A DNA stretch of 6,065 nucleotides from an uncultured Sphingomonadales bacterium (GTDB lineage: Bacteria; Pseudomonadota; Alphaproteobacteria; Sphingomonadales; Sphingomonadaceae), in NCBI GenBank assembly GCA_903911985.1, contig CAIWFP010000502.1, positions 1 through 6,065 of the forward strand, read 5' to 3'. Numbering within the stretch: position 1 is the stretch's first letter; each line of letters opens with the position of its first letter. The position numbers and the translations under genes were made by a program. This document shows positions 1-5,016 of the stretch, piece by piece. Under the pieces are notes generated by a model, which saw only the letters and a program-made list of their open reading frames with translations, had not been told where the DNA came from and searched no databases.

Positions 1-36
1 ATTTTCGCGCTTCTTGTATCTGCTTTAAACTATTGG

Positions 37-64
37 AAAGCCCGGGATTTTTCCCGGGCTTTTT
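37..64 (+). terminator. Rho-independent terminator of an upstream gene
   Basis: A perfect 11-bp inverted repeat (arms 37-47 and 52-62, core AGCCCGGGA) encloses a TTTT loop and runs directly into a T tract (60-64). This is the classic form of an intrinsic terminator for plus-strand transcription, so a gene or RNA probably ends within or just left of positions 1-36. In the other direction the stem is not followed by a good T run. Positions 1-36 contain a short frame ending in TAA at 26-28, but too little is present to call a gene. Confidence 0.75.
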
Positions 65-75
65 CATATTCGGCT

Positions 76-95
76 CCGTACAAAAATGGTACAAG
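76..95 (+). repeat. 20-bp direct repeat, copy 1 (CCGTACAA-N5-GTACAAG)
   Basis: The 20 bases match the copy at 127-146 at all 15 positions outside a 5-base centre (AAATG here, TGTTT there). The two copies are 51 bp apart start to start, about five helical turns, and both lie between the terminator and the recombinase-like start codon. Repeated, spaced sites just upstream of a recombinase gene suit arm-type integrase or excisionase sites, or operators controlling the gene. That role is inference. Confidence 0.6.
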
Positions 96-126
96 TGCTC
101 TTTCGATAGGCAAAACATACTGCAGA

Positions 127-146
127 CCGTACAATGTTTGTACAAG
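127..146 (+). repeat. 20-bp direct repeat, copy 2, with internal dyad
   Basis: This is the second copy of CCGTACAA-N5-GTACAAG. Here the site is also a perfect inverted repeat: GTACAA (129-134), a 3-base centre, TTGTAC (138-143), which suggests binding by a dimer. It ends 25 bp before the recombinase-like ATG at 172, where a bound protein could block transcription or translation initiation. It could be an integrase/excisionase site or an operator. No protein can be assigned from the sequence. Confidence 0.6.
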
Positions 147-171
147 GAACCATTAGAACACCGAGGCAGAT

Positions 172-411
172 ATGGCGCAACGCTATAACAACAGGGTTGA
201 ACTTAAAGACGGCGAAGTAATCTTGTTCAATAGAGCAGGCGCAAAGCGGCCCATATGGCATATGCGTCTGCATGTGCGCGGCATGACCGATTTGGACGGC
301 AACAAGTTTTCACACGTTCAGGAAACGACAGGCGAGTTAGATTTAGCCCACATTTCCCAGATGCGAATGGGAAATGTGGGTTTAAGCCTTTCAACCTGCC
401 TTCACCGGTAA
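172..411 (+). pseudogene. Truncated tyrosine recombinase/integrase, N-terminal remnant
   Basis: The 79-codon frame starts at ATG 172 behind a GAGG Shine-Dalgarno at 163-166. Residues 9-35 (LKDGEVILFNRAG, then RPIWHMRLHVRG) and 49-57 (VQETTGELD) resemble the start of alphaproteobacterial phage-type integrases, where a DGEV-LY-R segment leads into a beta-strand core-binding region of the form 'W-R--------STG--DL'. Such enzymes are usually 350-550 residues with a catalytic R-H-R-Y domain; none of that is here. The similarity ends near codon 58, exactly where a 13-bp inverted repeat begins, and the last ~20 residues look random. GC is about 49% (181-350), against clearly higher GC in the genes beyond 418. 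I read this as a decayed integrase left by a lost element. The alternative is a small independent DNA-binding protein. The family assignment is from memory of the pattern, so only moderately sure. Confidence 0.5.
347..380. repeat. Perfect 13-bp inverted repeat at the integrase breakpoint
   Basis: The arm CCCACATTTCCCA (347-359) and its exact reverse complement (368-380) flank an 8-base loop. It lies inside the last third of the truncated recombinase frame and 38 bp beyond the stop codon of the convergent CoA ligase. Neither side has a T tract, so it is not a standard intrinsic terminator, although it could slow or end minus-strand transcription or stabilise the ligase mRNA 3' end. It may instead mark the deletion or insertion junction that destroyed the integrase. 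The sequence does not recur in the window. Confidence 0.65.
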
Positions 412-417
412 TACCCC

Positions 418-2169
418 TCAAACCCCTGCCTCCAACCGCAGCGCCTTGCGGTCCAGCTTGCCGATCATGGTTTTGGGCAGGGCGTCGCGCAGGACCACGC
501 TTTCCACCCTTTCGTGCTTGCCGACCCGCGCGTTCAGCCATTCGGCCAGTGCCTCGGCGGGGTGAAGCCCGAGGGACACCAGCGCGACGGGGTCCGTCTT
601 CAGCGCGACATAGGCGCGGGGGCGCTCGCCAAGGCGCGCGTCGGGCACGCCGATGACCAGCGCCTCGCGCACGGCGGGGTGTTCGTGCAGCACCACTTCC
701 ACGCGGCTGGGATAGACCTTGAAGCCGCCGACCGAGATCATGTCCTTCATCCGGTCGACGATGCGGACATAGCCGTCGGGATCGAACACCGCGACATCGC
801 CGGTGCGCAGCCAGCGGATCCCGTCGCGCATGACAAAGGTGGCGGCATCGGCTTGTGGCAGGTTCCAATAGCCGCGCATCACCTGCGGGCCGGCGATGGC
901 CAGCTCGCCCGGTTCTCCGGGAGGGGCATCGGCGTTCGGATCCAGCTTGTCGAGCAGCCGCAGCCGCGTGGCTGGCAGGGGCTGGCCGATGCTGCCGGGG
1001 CGGTTCACCCCCTCATAGGGATTGACGGAAGCCACGCCCGCGCATTCTGTGAGGCCATAGCCTTCCGCCAGCTGTGCGCCCGTGGCCTTGGTGAAGGCGT
1101 CGCGCGCGTTGGCGGCCAGCGGTGCCCCGCCGGAGATACAGGCGCGCAAACCCTTGAACCATTCGTGCCGCATGCCCGGAAAATCGGCCAGCGCCTGAAA
1201 CATCGTCGGCACGCCGGGGAAGATGGTGGGGCGCACGCGGCGGATGGTCGCCACCACCTGCCCGACATCGAAGCGGGGCAGCATGGCGATGCAGCCGCCA
1301 TCCGCCACGGTGCGGTTGAGCACGGTGGAATTGGCGAAAACATGAAACAGGGGGAGCGCGCCCAGCATCATGTCGCGATCGGGAGCATGACCGTGGCCCA
1401 CGGCATGGGCATCCACCGCCACGATTTGCCGCGCGTTGGCGGAGAGGTTCTGGTGGGTCAGCATCGCGCCCTTGGGGCTGCCGGTGGTGCCGCCGGTATA
1501 TTGGATGAGGGCGACATCCACCTCTGGTTCCACCGTGACGGGGCAGAAGGGGGCGGCGGCCGAGGGTTCGCCGAAACCAATCACCTCGCCCCAGTCGATC
1601 ACGGCCATATCGCGCGGGAGGGGGGAGAGCTGGGAGCGGCCGAAGAGGCGCAGGGCAACCCCTTTTGCCAGAGGCAGCATGGTGGCCAGACGGCCCACCA
1701 CCAGCATCTCCAGCGCCGAATTGTGCAACACCTCCGTCGCCTTGGGCAGGAGTGCGGGCGAATCGAGCGTGACCAAAAGCCGCGCGCCCGAATCGGCGAC
1801 TTGCGCCTCCAGCTCCGGCGCGGTGTAGAGTGGCGAGAAATTCACCACCACCGCGCCAGCCATTAGCGCGCCGTAATAGGCGGGCACATAAATCGGCACA
1901 TTGGGCAGAAACAGGCCCACCCGGTCGCCGCGCGCGATGCCCAAGCGTGACAGGCCCGTGGCGAAAGCCAATGCCTCGGTGGCCATTTGCGCATAGGTGA
2001 AGCGGCGGAGGAAAAAATCCACCAGCGGCTTTTGCGGCCACAGCTGAGCGGAATTGAGGAACATGTCGGTGAGGGAAAGCGGCGTGAAGGTTTGATCCCA
2101 CGCGCAAGGGTGCGCGTATTGCGTCCGCCACGGTTCCGTTGCGGCGATTTGTGCGCCTGCATCCTCCAT
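418..2169 (-). CDS. Long-chain-fatty-acid--CoA ligase-like (FadD-type, AMP-forming)
   Basis: A 583-residue ANL-superfamily adenylate-forming enzyme. It is expected to activate a carboxylic acid with ATP to an acyl-AMP and then an acyl-CoA, feeding beta-oxidation or lipid synthesis at the inner face of the membrane. All core motifs are present: P-loop YTGGTTGSPKG (224-234), GYGLTE (370-375), LRTGD (454-458, Asp458 for ribose binding), the hinge and fatty-acyl signature DRMKDMISVGGFKVYP (472-487), and the C-terminal catalytic Lys571 in PKTMIGK. Length is close to E. coli FadD (561). The substrate cannot be read from sequence; a medium-chain or dicarboxylate ligase (PimA-like) is possible. The ATG at 2169 follows GGGAG at 2182-2186 with a rather long gap of about 12 bases. 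The stop at 418-420 lies 6 bp from the convergent remnant's stop. The next gene upstream on this strand is 289 bp away, so the ligase is probably transcribed alone. Confidence 0.9.
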   Translation of the reverse strand: MEDAGAQIAATEPWRTQYAHPCAWDQTFTPLSLTDMFLNSAQLWPQKPLVDFFLRRFTYAQMATEALAFATGLSRLGIARGDRVGLFLPNVPIYVPAYYGALMAGAVVVNFSPLYTAPELEAQVADSGARLLVTLDSPALLPKATEVLHNSALEMLVVGRLATMLPLAKGVALRLFGRSQLSPLPRDMAVIDWGEVIGFGEPSAAAPFCPVTVEPEVDVALIQYTGGTTGSPKGAMLTHQNLSANARQIVAVDAHAVGHGHAPDRDMMLGALPLFHVFANSTVLNRTVADGGCIAMLPRFDVGQVVATIRRVRPTIFPGVPTMFQALADFPGMRHEWFKGLRACISGGAPLAANARDAFTKATGAQLAEGYGLTECAGVASVNPYEGVNRPGSIGQPLPATRLRLLDKLDPNADAPPGEPGELAIAGPQVMRGYWNLPQADAATFVMRDGIRWLRTGDVAVFDPDGYVRIVDRMKDMISVGGFKVYPSRVEVVLHEHPAVREALVIGVPDARLGERPRAYVALKTDPVALVSLGLHPAEALAEWLNARVGKHERVESVVLRDALPKTMIGKLDRKALRLEAGV

Positions 2170-2233
2170 CGGGGCAGAGTGCTCCCGGCGGGGTGGTGAT
2201 GCAAGCGGGAATTGAGAGGAATTAGAGAGTTAC

Positions 2234-2271
2234 TTGGGGGTGTTACATCCCCAAACCCCCATAGCTGTCAG
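2234..2271 (-). promoter_or_regulatory. Possible CoA-ligase promoter with overlapping palindromic operator
   Basis: On the minus strand CTGACA (2266-2271, five of six to the -35 consensus) is followed after 18 bases by TGTAAC (2242-2247, four of six to the -10). The -10 sits in the middle of a 21-base palindrome (2234-2254), with TTGGGG and CCCCAA outer arms and a TGT-T-ACA core; ten pairs, one of them G/T. It ends 64 bp upstream of the ligase ATG. A dimeric repressor bound there would cover the -10. A second small dyad, GTTGTG-G-CACAAC, lies just upstream at 2273-2285. The rest of the gap (2286-2458) shows no gene or convincing terminator. The regulator is unknown; acyl-CoA ligases are often controlled by TetR- or GntR-type repressors. 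Confidence 0.35.
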
Positions 2272-2458
2272 CGTTGTGGCACAACCTCGACGGCGCGCCC
2301 TGCCGCGAAGTGGCGTTAAAGCCTGCGGCACGGCGGGTTTGCGCAGGGCCGAACCCATGGCGCGACAATGACAGGGAAGGGGTTGCCAGGGGCCGACCGA
2401 TTTGCATCGGCAATTCGGAACATCAAACTCGCCCCTGCGTCTTGACCCTTAAACCCCG

Positions 2459-3166
2459 TTAGCCTTGGCCTTCTTCGGCCTCGGCTGCGCGCTTGGCGGC
2501 CAGCCATGCGGCCACCTCGGCCTCCTGAGCCGCCTCGTTGCTGGTGCGCGAGTGCGCATCACGTTCGGCGCGCAGCTCTTCGAGGAGGGCCTGGCGGTCG
2601 TCGCCCAGACGGGCGTTGGCGGCACCGTCGTCCTCGGCGATGCCAGCCTTTTTGGCGGCCTTGGCGACAAGCGCGTCCAGCTCGCGCTGCGAACACAGGC
2701 CCAGCGTCACCGGGTCTTTCGGGGTGATGTTGCTGATGTTCCAGTGGCTGCGGTCGCGGATGGCGGCGATGGTGTTGCGGGTGGTGCCGATCAGCTTGCC
2801 GATGGCCGCGTCCGAAATTTCCGGATGGTTGCGCAGGATCCAGGCGATGCCGTCGGGCTTGTCCTGACGCTTGGAGACTGGGGTGTAGCGCGGGCCCTTG
2901 GTGCGGTTGACGTTGATCGGCGCCTTGTGCATCTGCAGGCGATAGGCGGGGTTGGCCTGACCGCGCTCGATTTCGGCATTGGTCAGCTCGCCAGCGCGCA
3001 CCGGATCGCGGCCCGTGTATTTCGAGGAAGCGAGATCGTCGGCCATCGCCTGCACTTCGAGGATGTGCAGGCCGCAGAATTCCGAGATCTGCTCAAAGGT
3101 GAGGGCAGTGGTATCAACAAGCCACGAGGCCGTCGCATGGGGCATCAGCGGGGTGGGCTGGGTCAC
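2459..3166 (-). CDS. trcR: TrcR-like cell-cycle transcriptional regulator (DUF1013)
   Basis: A 235-residue protein of the alphaproteobacterial DUF1013 family, annotated as cell-cycle transcriptional regulator TrcR. From the GTG start the order is: the conserved opening PLMPHATASWLVD (6-18); a first helix-turn-helix-like stretch ALTFEQISEFCGLHILEV (21-38); a basic stretch RTKGPRYTPVSKRQDKPD (88-105); a second helix-turn-helix ISDAAIGKLIGTTRNTIAAI (117-136) followed by RDRSHWN; the family block DPVTLGLCSQRELDALV (151-167); and a charged Ala/Glu-rich helical tail to 235. It presumably acts in the cytoplasm on cell-cycle promoters. The start was chosen because GTG 3166 has GGAG eight bases upstream and gives the usual family N-terminus. 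A longer frame from TTG 3292 adds 42 residues unlike the family, and ATG 3145 has no ribosome site. It is preceded by a two-hairpin leader. Confidence 0.85.
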   Translation of the reverse strand: MTQPTPLMPHATASWLVDTTALTFEQISEFCGLHILEVQAMADDLASSKYTGRDPVRAGELTNAEIERGQANPAYRLQMHKAPINVNRTKGPRYTPVSKRQDKPDGIAWILRNHPEISDAAIGKLIGTTRNTIAAIRDRSHWNISNITPKDPVTLGLCSQRELDALVAKAAKKAGIAEDDGAANARLGDDRQALLEELRAERDAHSRTSNEAAQEAEVAAWLAAKRAAEAEEGQG

Positions 3167-3170
3167 TGGC

Positions 3171-3178
3171 TTTTCTCC
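3171..3178 (-). promoter_or_regulatory. Ribosome binding site fixing the trcR GTG start
   Basis: On the minus strand GGAGAAAA ends four bases before the GTG at 3166-3164, placing GGAG eight bases from the start codon. This good site supports the non-ATG start over the upstream TTG at 3292 and the downstream ATG at 3145. Confidence 0.7.
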
Positions 3179-3190
3179 GGCGCGCAATCT

Positions 3191-3251
3191 GGCCCCGAAT
3201 TTGGGCTTTCGGGGGCCTGAAAATAACAGGGCCGCCCCTTGCGGAGCGGCC
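3191..3251 (-). promoter_or_regulatory. Tandem hairpin leader upstream of trcR (terminator/attenuator candidate)
   Basis: Read on the minus strand, the first hairpin (3251-3230) has a 9-bp stem, GGCCGCTCC pairing with GGGGCGGCC (one G-U pair), capped by a GCAA tetraloop. The T-rich stretch CTGTTATTTTC follows it, as in an intrinsic terminator. A second hairpin (3217-3191) has a 9-bp stem with one bulged C (GGCCCC-c-GAA with TTCGGGGCC) and ends 24 bases before the GTG. The first could simply terminate the upstream small-protein operon. If transcription starts above it, the pair could act as an attenuator or translation-control element. No known riboswitch is recognised. Confidence 0.45.
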
Positions 3252-3263
3252 ATCCAAGCGTGC

Positions 3264-3292
3264 CATGTAGGGCAGGCTGGCGCATTCGGCAA
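3264..3292 (-). promoter_or_regulatory. Weak candidate promoter for trcR
   Basis: On the minus strand TTGCCG (3287-3292, four of six) and TACATG (3264-3269, three of six) are spaced by 17 bases. If used, transcripts would start near 3257 and include both leader hairpins. The matches are weak and this is only the best candidate in the gap of about 150 bp. Confidence 0.2.
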
Positions 3293-3320
3293 GCGGGGAG
3301 TGAACGGCTCGCTGTGTAGT

Positions 3321-3509
3321 TTAGGGTCTCGCCATTGCCATCGTTATGCCCGAAGCGAAAACGAAGCCTAGAAAGGACACCATCAGCCAATAGACGACCG
3401 GGCTTTCATCCCGTCGAAAATCCACCCCGCCAATTCGAACAAAGCCCCATCGCCAACAGGCAATCACAGCGATCAAACTAACGGCAGAGACAAGCAGTCC
3501 CTGAATCAT
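3321..3509 (-). CDS. Small two-helix membrane protein, unknown function
   Basis: A 62-residue protein with two hydrophobic segments, about 4-24 (GLLVSAVSLIAVIACWRWGFV) and 38-58 (VVYWLMVSFLGFVFASGITM), joined by a short charged loop VRIGGVDFRRDESP. It should sit in the inner membrane as a helical hairpin. The loop's RRDESPVVYW pattern recalls small hypothetical membrane proteins with an R-[RE]-[DE]-x-P-x-x-[FY]-W motif, but no function is known to me. The ATG at 3509 overlaps the TGA of the quinone oxidoreductase by one base (TGATG) and has GGAGG seven bases upstream, so translation is probably coupled and the two form one operon. A GTG at 3512 would add one residue and sits too close to the GGAGG. 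Membrane-type composition, a good ribosome site and the coupling make it a believable gene despite its size. Confidence 0.65.
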   Translation of the reverse strand: MIQGLLVSAVSLIAVIACWRWGFVRIGGVDFRRDESPVVYWLMVSFLGFVFASGITMAMARP

Positions 3510-4513
3510 CACCCCACCTCCAGCACGATCTTGCCGATATGCTCGCCGCTTTCCATGCGTGCGTGCGCCTGTGCGGCCTGATCCAGCGGGAACACCCTGT
3601 CCATCACCGGGCGCAGCAGCCCCACTTCCACCAGCGGCCAGACATGGGCGGCGATCTCTTGCGCCACCAGCGTTTTGAATTCGTTCGAGCGCGGGCGCAG
3701 GGTGGAGCCGGTGAGGGTGAGGCGGCGGACCATGACCTGCCCCATGTTGACCTCGGCCTTCGCGCCGCCTTGCAGGGCAATGGTGACATGGCGGCCATCA
3801 TCGGCGAGGCATTGCAGGTTGCGAGCCACATAGGCGCCCGCCACCATGTCCAGCACCATGTTCACGCCCCGGCCCTCGGTGATGCGGCGCACTTCCTCGA
3901 CGTAATCCTGCGTCTTGTAATCAATCGCGGCATTGGCGCCCAGCGCGAGGGCGGCGGCGCATTTCTCCGTGCTGCCGCAGGTGACGATGACCGAGACGCC
4001 GAAATGCTGGCCCAGCGCAATCGCCATGGTGCCGATGCCGCTGGTGCCGCCGTGGACGAGGATGGTCTCGCCATCGCTGACCCAGCCGCGCTCGAACACA
4101 TTGTGCCATACGGTGAACAGGGTTTCCGGGATGGCCGCGGCCTCGGCCAGCGACAGGCCATCGGGCACGGGCAGGCAGTGGCCCGCTTCGGCCAGGGCAT
4201 ATTGCGCGTAGCCGCCGCCATTGACCAGCGCGCAGACTTCCTGCCCGACCAGCGCCGTATCCACGTCCGCGCCAAGGCTGACGATCTCGCCGGCGATTTC
4301 CAGCCCGGGGATGGGCGAGGCGCCGGGGGGTGGGGGATAGTTGCCCTGCCGTTGCACCACATCCGGCCGGTTAACCCCGGCATAGGCGACGCGCACCAGC
4401 ACCTGCCCCGGGCCGGGCCTTGGCACGGGCAATTGCCCGGGCCGCAACACCTCTGGCCCGCCGGGGGTGGCGAAACCGATTGCGGTCATGAGCTGCGGCA
4501 GGTGATGAGTCAT
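3509..4513 (-). CDS. NAD(P)H:quinone oxidoreductase, zeta-crystallin/PIG3 type
   Basis: A 334-residue zinc-free medium-chain dehydrogenase/reductase of the QOR/PIG3 subgroup. It is expected to reduce quinones or reactive carbonyls with NADPH in the cytoplasm. Visible features: the GroES-like N-terminal half with AGVNRPDVVQRQGNYPPPPG (45-64) and PGLEIAGEI (69-77); the Rossmann nucleotide site HGGTSGIGTMAIALGQ (154-169); the cofactor-side segment TCGSTEKCAAALALGANAAI (178-197); ALQGG (246-250) and STLRPR (270-275), typical of the subgroup; and the closing HARMESGEHIGKIVL (317-331). It lacks the zinc ligands of alcohol dehydrogenases. The ATG at 4513 has only a weak GGTGA in front. Met9 (ATG at 4489) gives MTAIGFATPGGPEVL, which matches the usual family start, and may be the real one. 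Its stop overlaps the small membrane gene, and it diverges from the DUF1192 gene 93 bp away. Confidence 0.92.
   Translation of the reverse strand: MTHHLPQLMTAIGFATPGGPEVLRPGQLPVPRPGPGQVLVRVAYAGVNRPDVVQRQGNYPPPPGASPIPGLEIAGEIVSLGADVDTALVGQEVCALVNGGGYAQYALAEAGHCLPVPDGLSLAEAAAIPETLFTVWHNVFERGWVSDGETILVHGGTSGIGTMAIALGQHFGVSVIVTCGSTEKCAAALALGANAAIDYKTQDYVEEVRRITEGRGVNMVLDMVAGAYVARNLQCLADDGRHVTIALQGGAKAEVNMGQVMVRRLTLTGSTLRPRSNEFKTLVAQEIAAHVWPLVEVGLLRPVMDRVFPLDQAAQAHARMESGEHIGKIVLEVG
3517..3521 (-). promoter_or_regulatory. Ribosome binding site of the small membrane gene, inside the upstream CDS
   Basis: GGAGG on the minus strand lies within the last codons of the quinone oxidoreductase, seven bases before the ATG at 3509. 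It supports that ATG and translational coupling through the TGATG overlap. Confidence 0.65.
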
Positions 4514-4569
4514 CGTTCACCATGTAGCTATCGGGAAAGACTATGGATATTCTCTAGAGACGGATGGTG

Positions 4570-4598
4570 TTGACAGCAAGCCCATCCAGGTTGATGCT
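4570..4598 (+). promoter_or_regulatory. Promoter of the DUF1192 gene, possibly giving a leaderless mRNA
   Basis: A perfect TTGACA -35 (4570-4575) is followed after 17 bases by GATGCT (4593-4598), which matches the -10 consensus at three of six positions. Alphaproteobacterial housekeeping promoters often conserve the -35 better than the -10. Transcription would start at about 4604-4607, at or next to the ATG at 4607, which has no Shine-Dalgarno before it. The gap also has the 10-base palindrome TCTCTAGAGA (4551-4560) on the side of the divergent oxidoreductase gene. Confidence 0.4.
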
Positions 4599-4606
4599 GC
4601 AGTGCA

Positions 4607-4849
4607 ATGGAGGACGATGACCGCCCCACTCTGGCAGGTGCCATTCCCGCAGGCTGGGCTAACCCGGCCGCTTCGGATGGTGCCGCTGGCCTCCTTGCCC
4701 GCGAGAGCCTCGACCGCTTTTCGCGCGATGAGCTCGATCATCGCATCGCCCTGCTGGAGGCCGAGATCGCGCGGGTGAAGGCTCATGCGAAAAGCTATGA
4801 GGCCCACCGGCTTGCCGCCGAGCAGCTGTTTTCGCGGAAAGACCCATGA
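4607..4849 (+). CDS. DUF1192 family protein
   Basis: An 80-residue protein matching the small alphaproteobacterial DUF1192 family. The core is LLARESLDRFSRDELDHRIA (29-48), continuing LLEAEIARVKAHAKSYEAHR (49-68) and ending AAEQLF (70-75). The acidic, Ala/Gly/Pro-rich first 28 residues look disordered, and about 40-75 should form one long amphipathic helix or coiled coil, suggesting it works by binding a partner. No catalytic residues, signal peptide or membrane segment are seen, and the molecular function is unknown. DUF1192 genes are, as far as I recall, often found beside this type of quinone oxidoreductase in Alphaproteobacteria; here the two are divergent. There is no ribosome site upstream and a promoter ends almost at the ATG. 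A terminator follows right after the stop, so it is probably a single-gene transcript. Confidence 0.85.
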   Translation: MEDDDRPTLAGAIPAGWANPAASDGAAGLLARESLDRFSRDELDHRIALLEAEIARVKAHAKSYEAHRLAAEQLFSRKDP

Positions 4850-4851
4850 TG

Positions 4852-4878
4852 GGGGCAGGCGTCCATGCCCCGTCTTTT
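4852..4878 (+). terminator. Terminator after the DUF1192 gene
   Basis: GGGGCA (4852-4857) and TGCCCC (4866-4871) form a 6-bp GC-rich stem with an 8-base loop, followed by GTCTTTT (4872-4878). It begins three bases after the DUF1192 stop codon, so it probably separates that gene from clpA. The T run is short, so termination may be partial. Confidence 0.5.
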
Positions 4879-4929
4879 GCGCCTTCCCCCTCGTATTCCC
4901 GCGAGCGGCATCCATATAGGTTTGGTCAA

Positions 4930-4935
4930 TATAAT
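4930..4935 (+). promoter_or_regulatory. Candidate -10 element for clpA
   Basis: A perfect TATAAT stands alone in the GC-rich gap between the terminator and clpA, about 80 bp before the clpA ATG. No good -35 lies 16-18 bases upstream, and no clear heat-shock sigma-32 pattern is visible, so an activator may be needed. An imperfect dyad flanks it, CCATATAGG (4912-4920) and CCTATGG (4939-4945), which could be a binding site. Confidence 0.3.
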
Positions 4936-5016
4936 TCGCCTATGGTCCGGGTCCTGTCCGCCGGCCACTCCGTCCGCCTCTCCAACCCCCGCCTCTTTTA
5001 AAAGCGAAGGTGCCCA

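Noticed and set aside
336..400. Integron attC-like site around the 13-bp inverted repeat
   Set aside because: GTTAGAT (336-342) fits the attC box GTTRRRY, but it lies on the left and the right-hand TTTCAAC breaks the RYYYAAC rule. The order of boxes is the reverse of a real attC.
514..1866. 450-codon plus-strand open frame
   Set aside because: It lies wholly antisense to the acyl-CoA ligase, whose motifs are complete. The product is rich in His, Gly, Arg and Gln with no recognisable domain, typical of the reverse frame of a GC-rich gene.
2397..2410. Small stem CCGAT-TTGC-ATCGG as trcR terminator
   Set aside because: The stem is only 5 bp and no T run follows on the minus strand.
2274..2462. 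62-codon plus-strand frame in the gap between trcR and the ligase
   Set aside because: It has no ribosome site, a composition without any protein-like pattern, and it overlaps the end of trcR and the likely ligase promoter region.
3167..3292. 42-residue N-terminal extension of TrcR from TTG at 3292
   Set aside because: The extension is unlike the family, lacks a ribosome site and would cover the leader hairpins. GTG at 3166 has a well-placed GGAG.
4995..5004. CTTTTAAAAG palindrome before clpA
   Set aside because: A perfect but short AT palindrome overlapping the approach to the ribosome site; nothing else supports a binding site.
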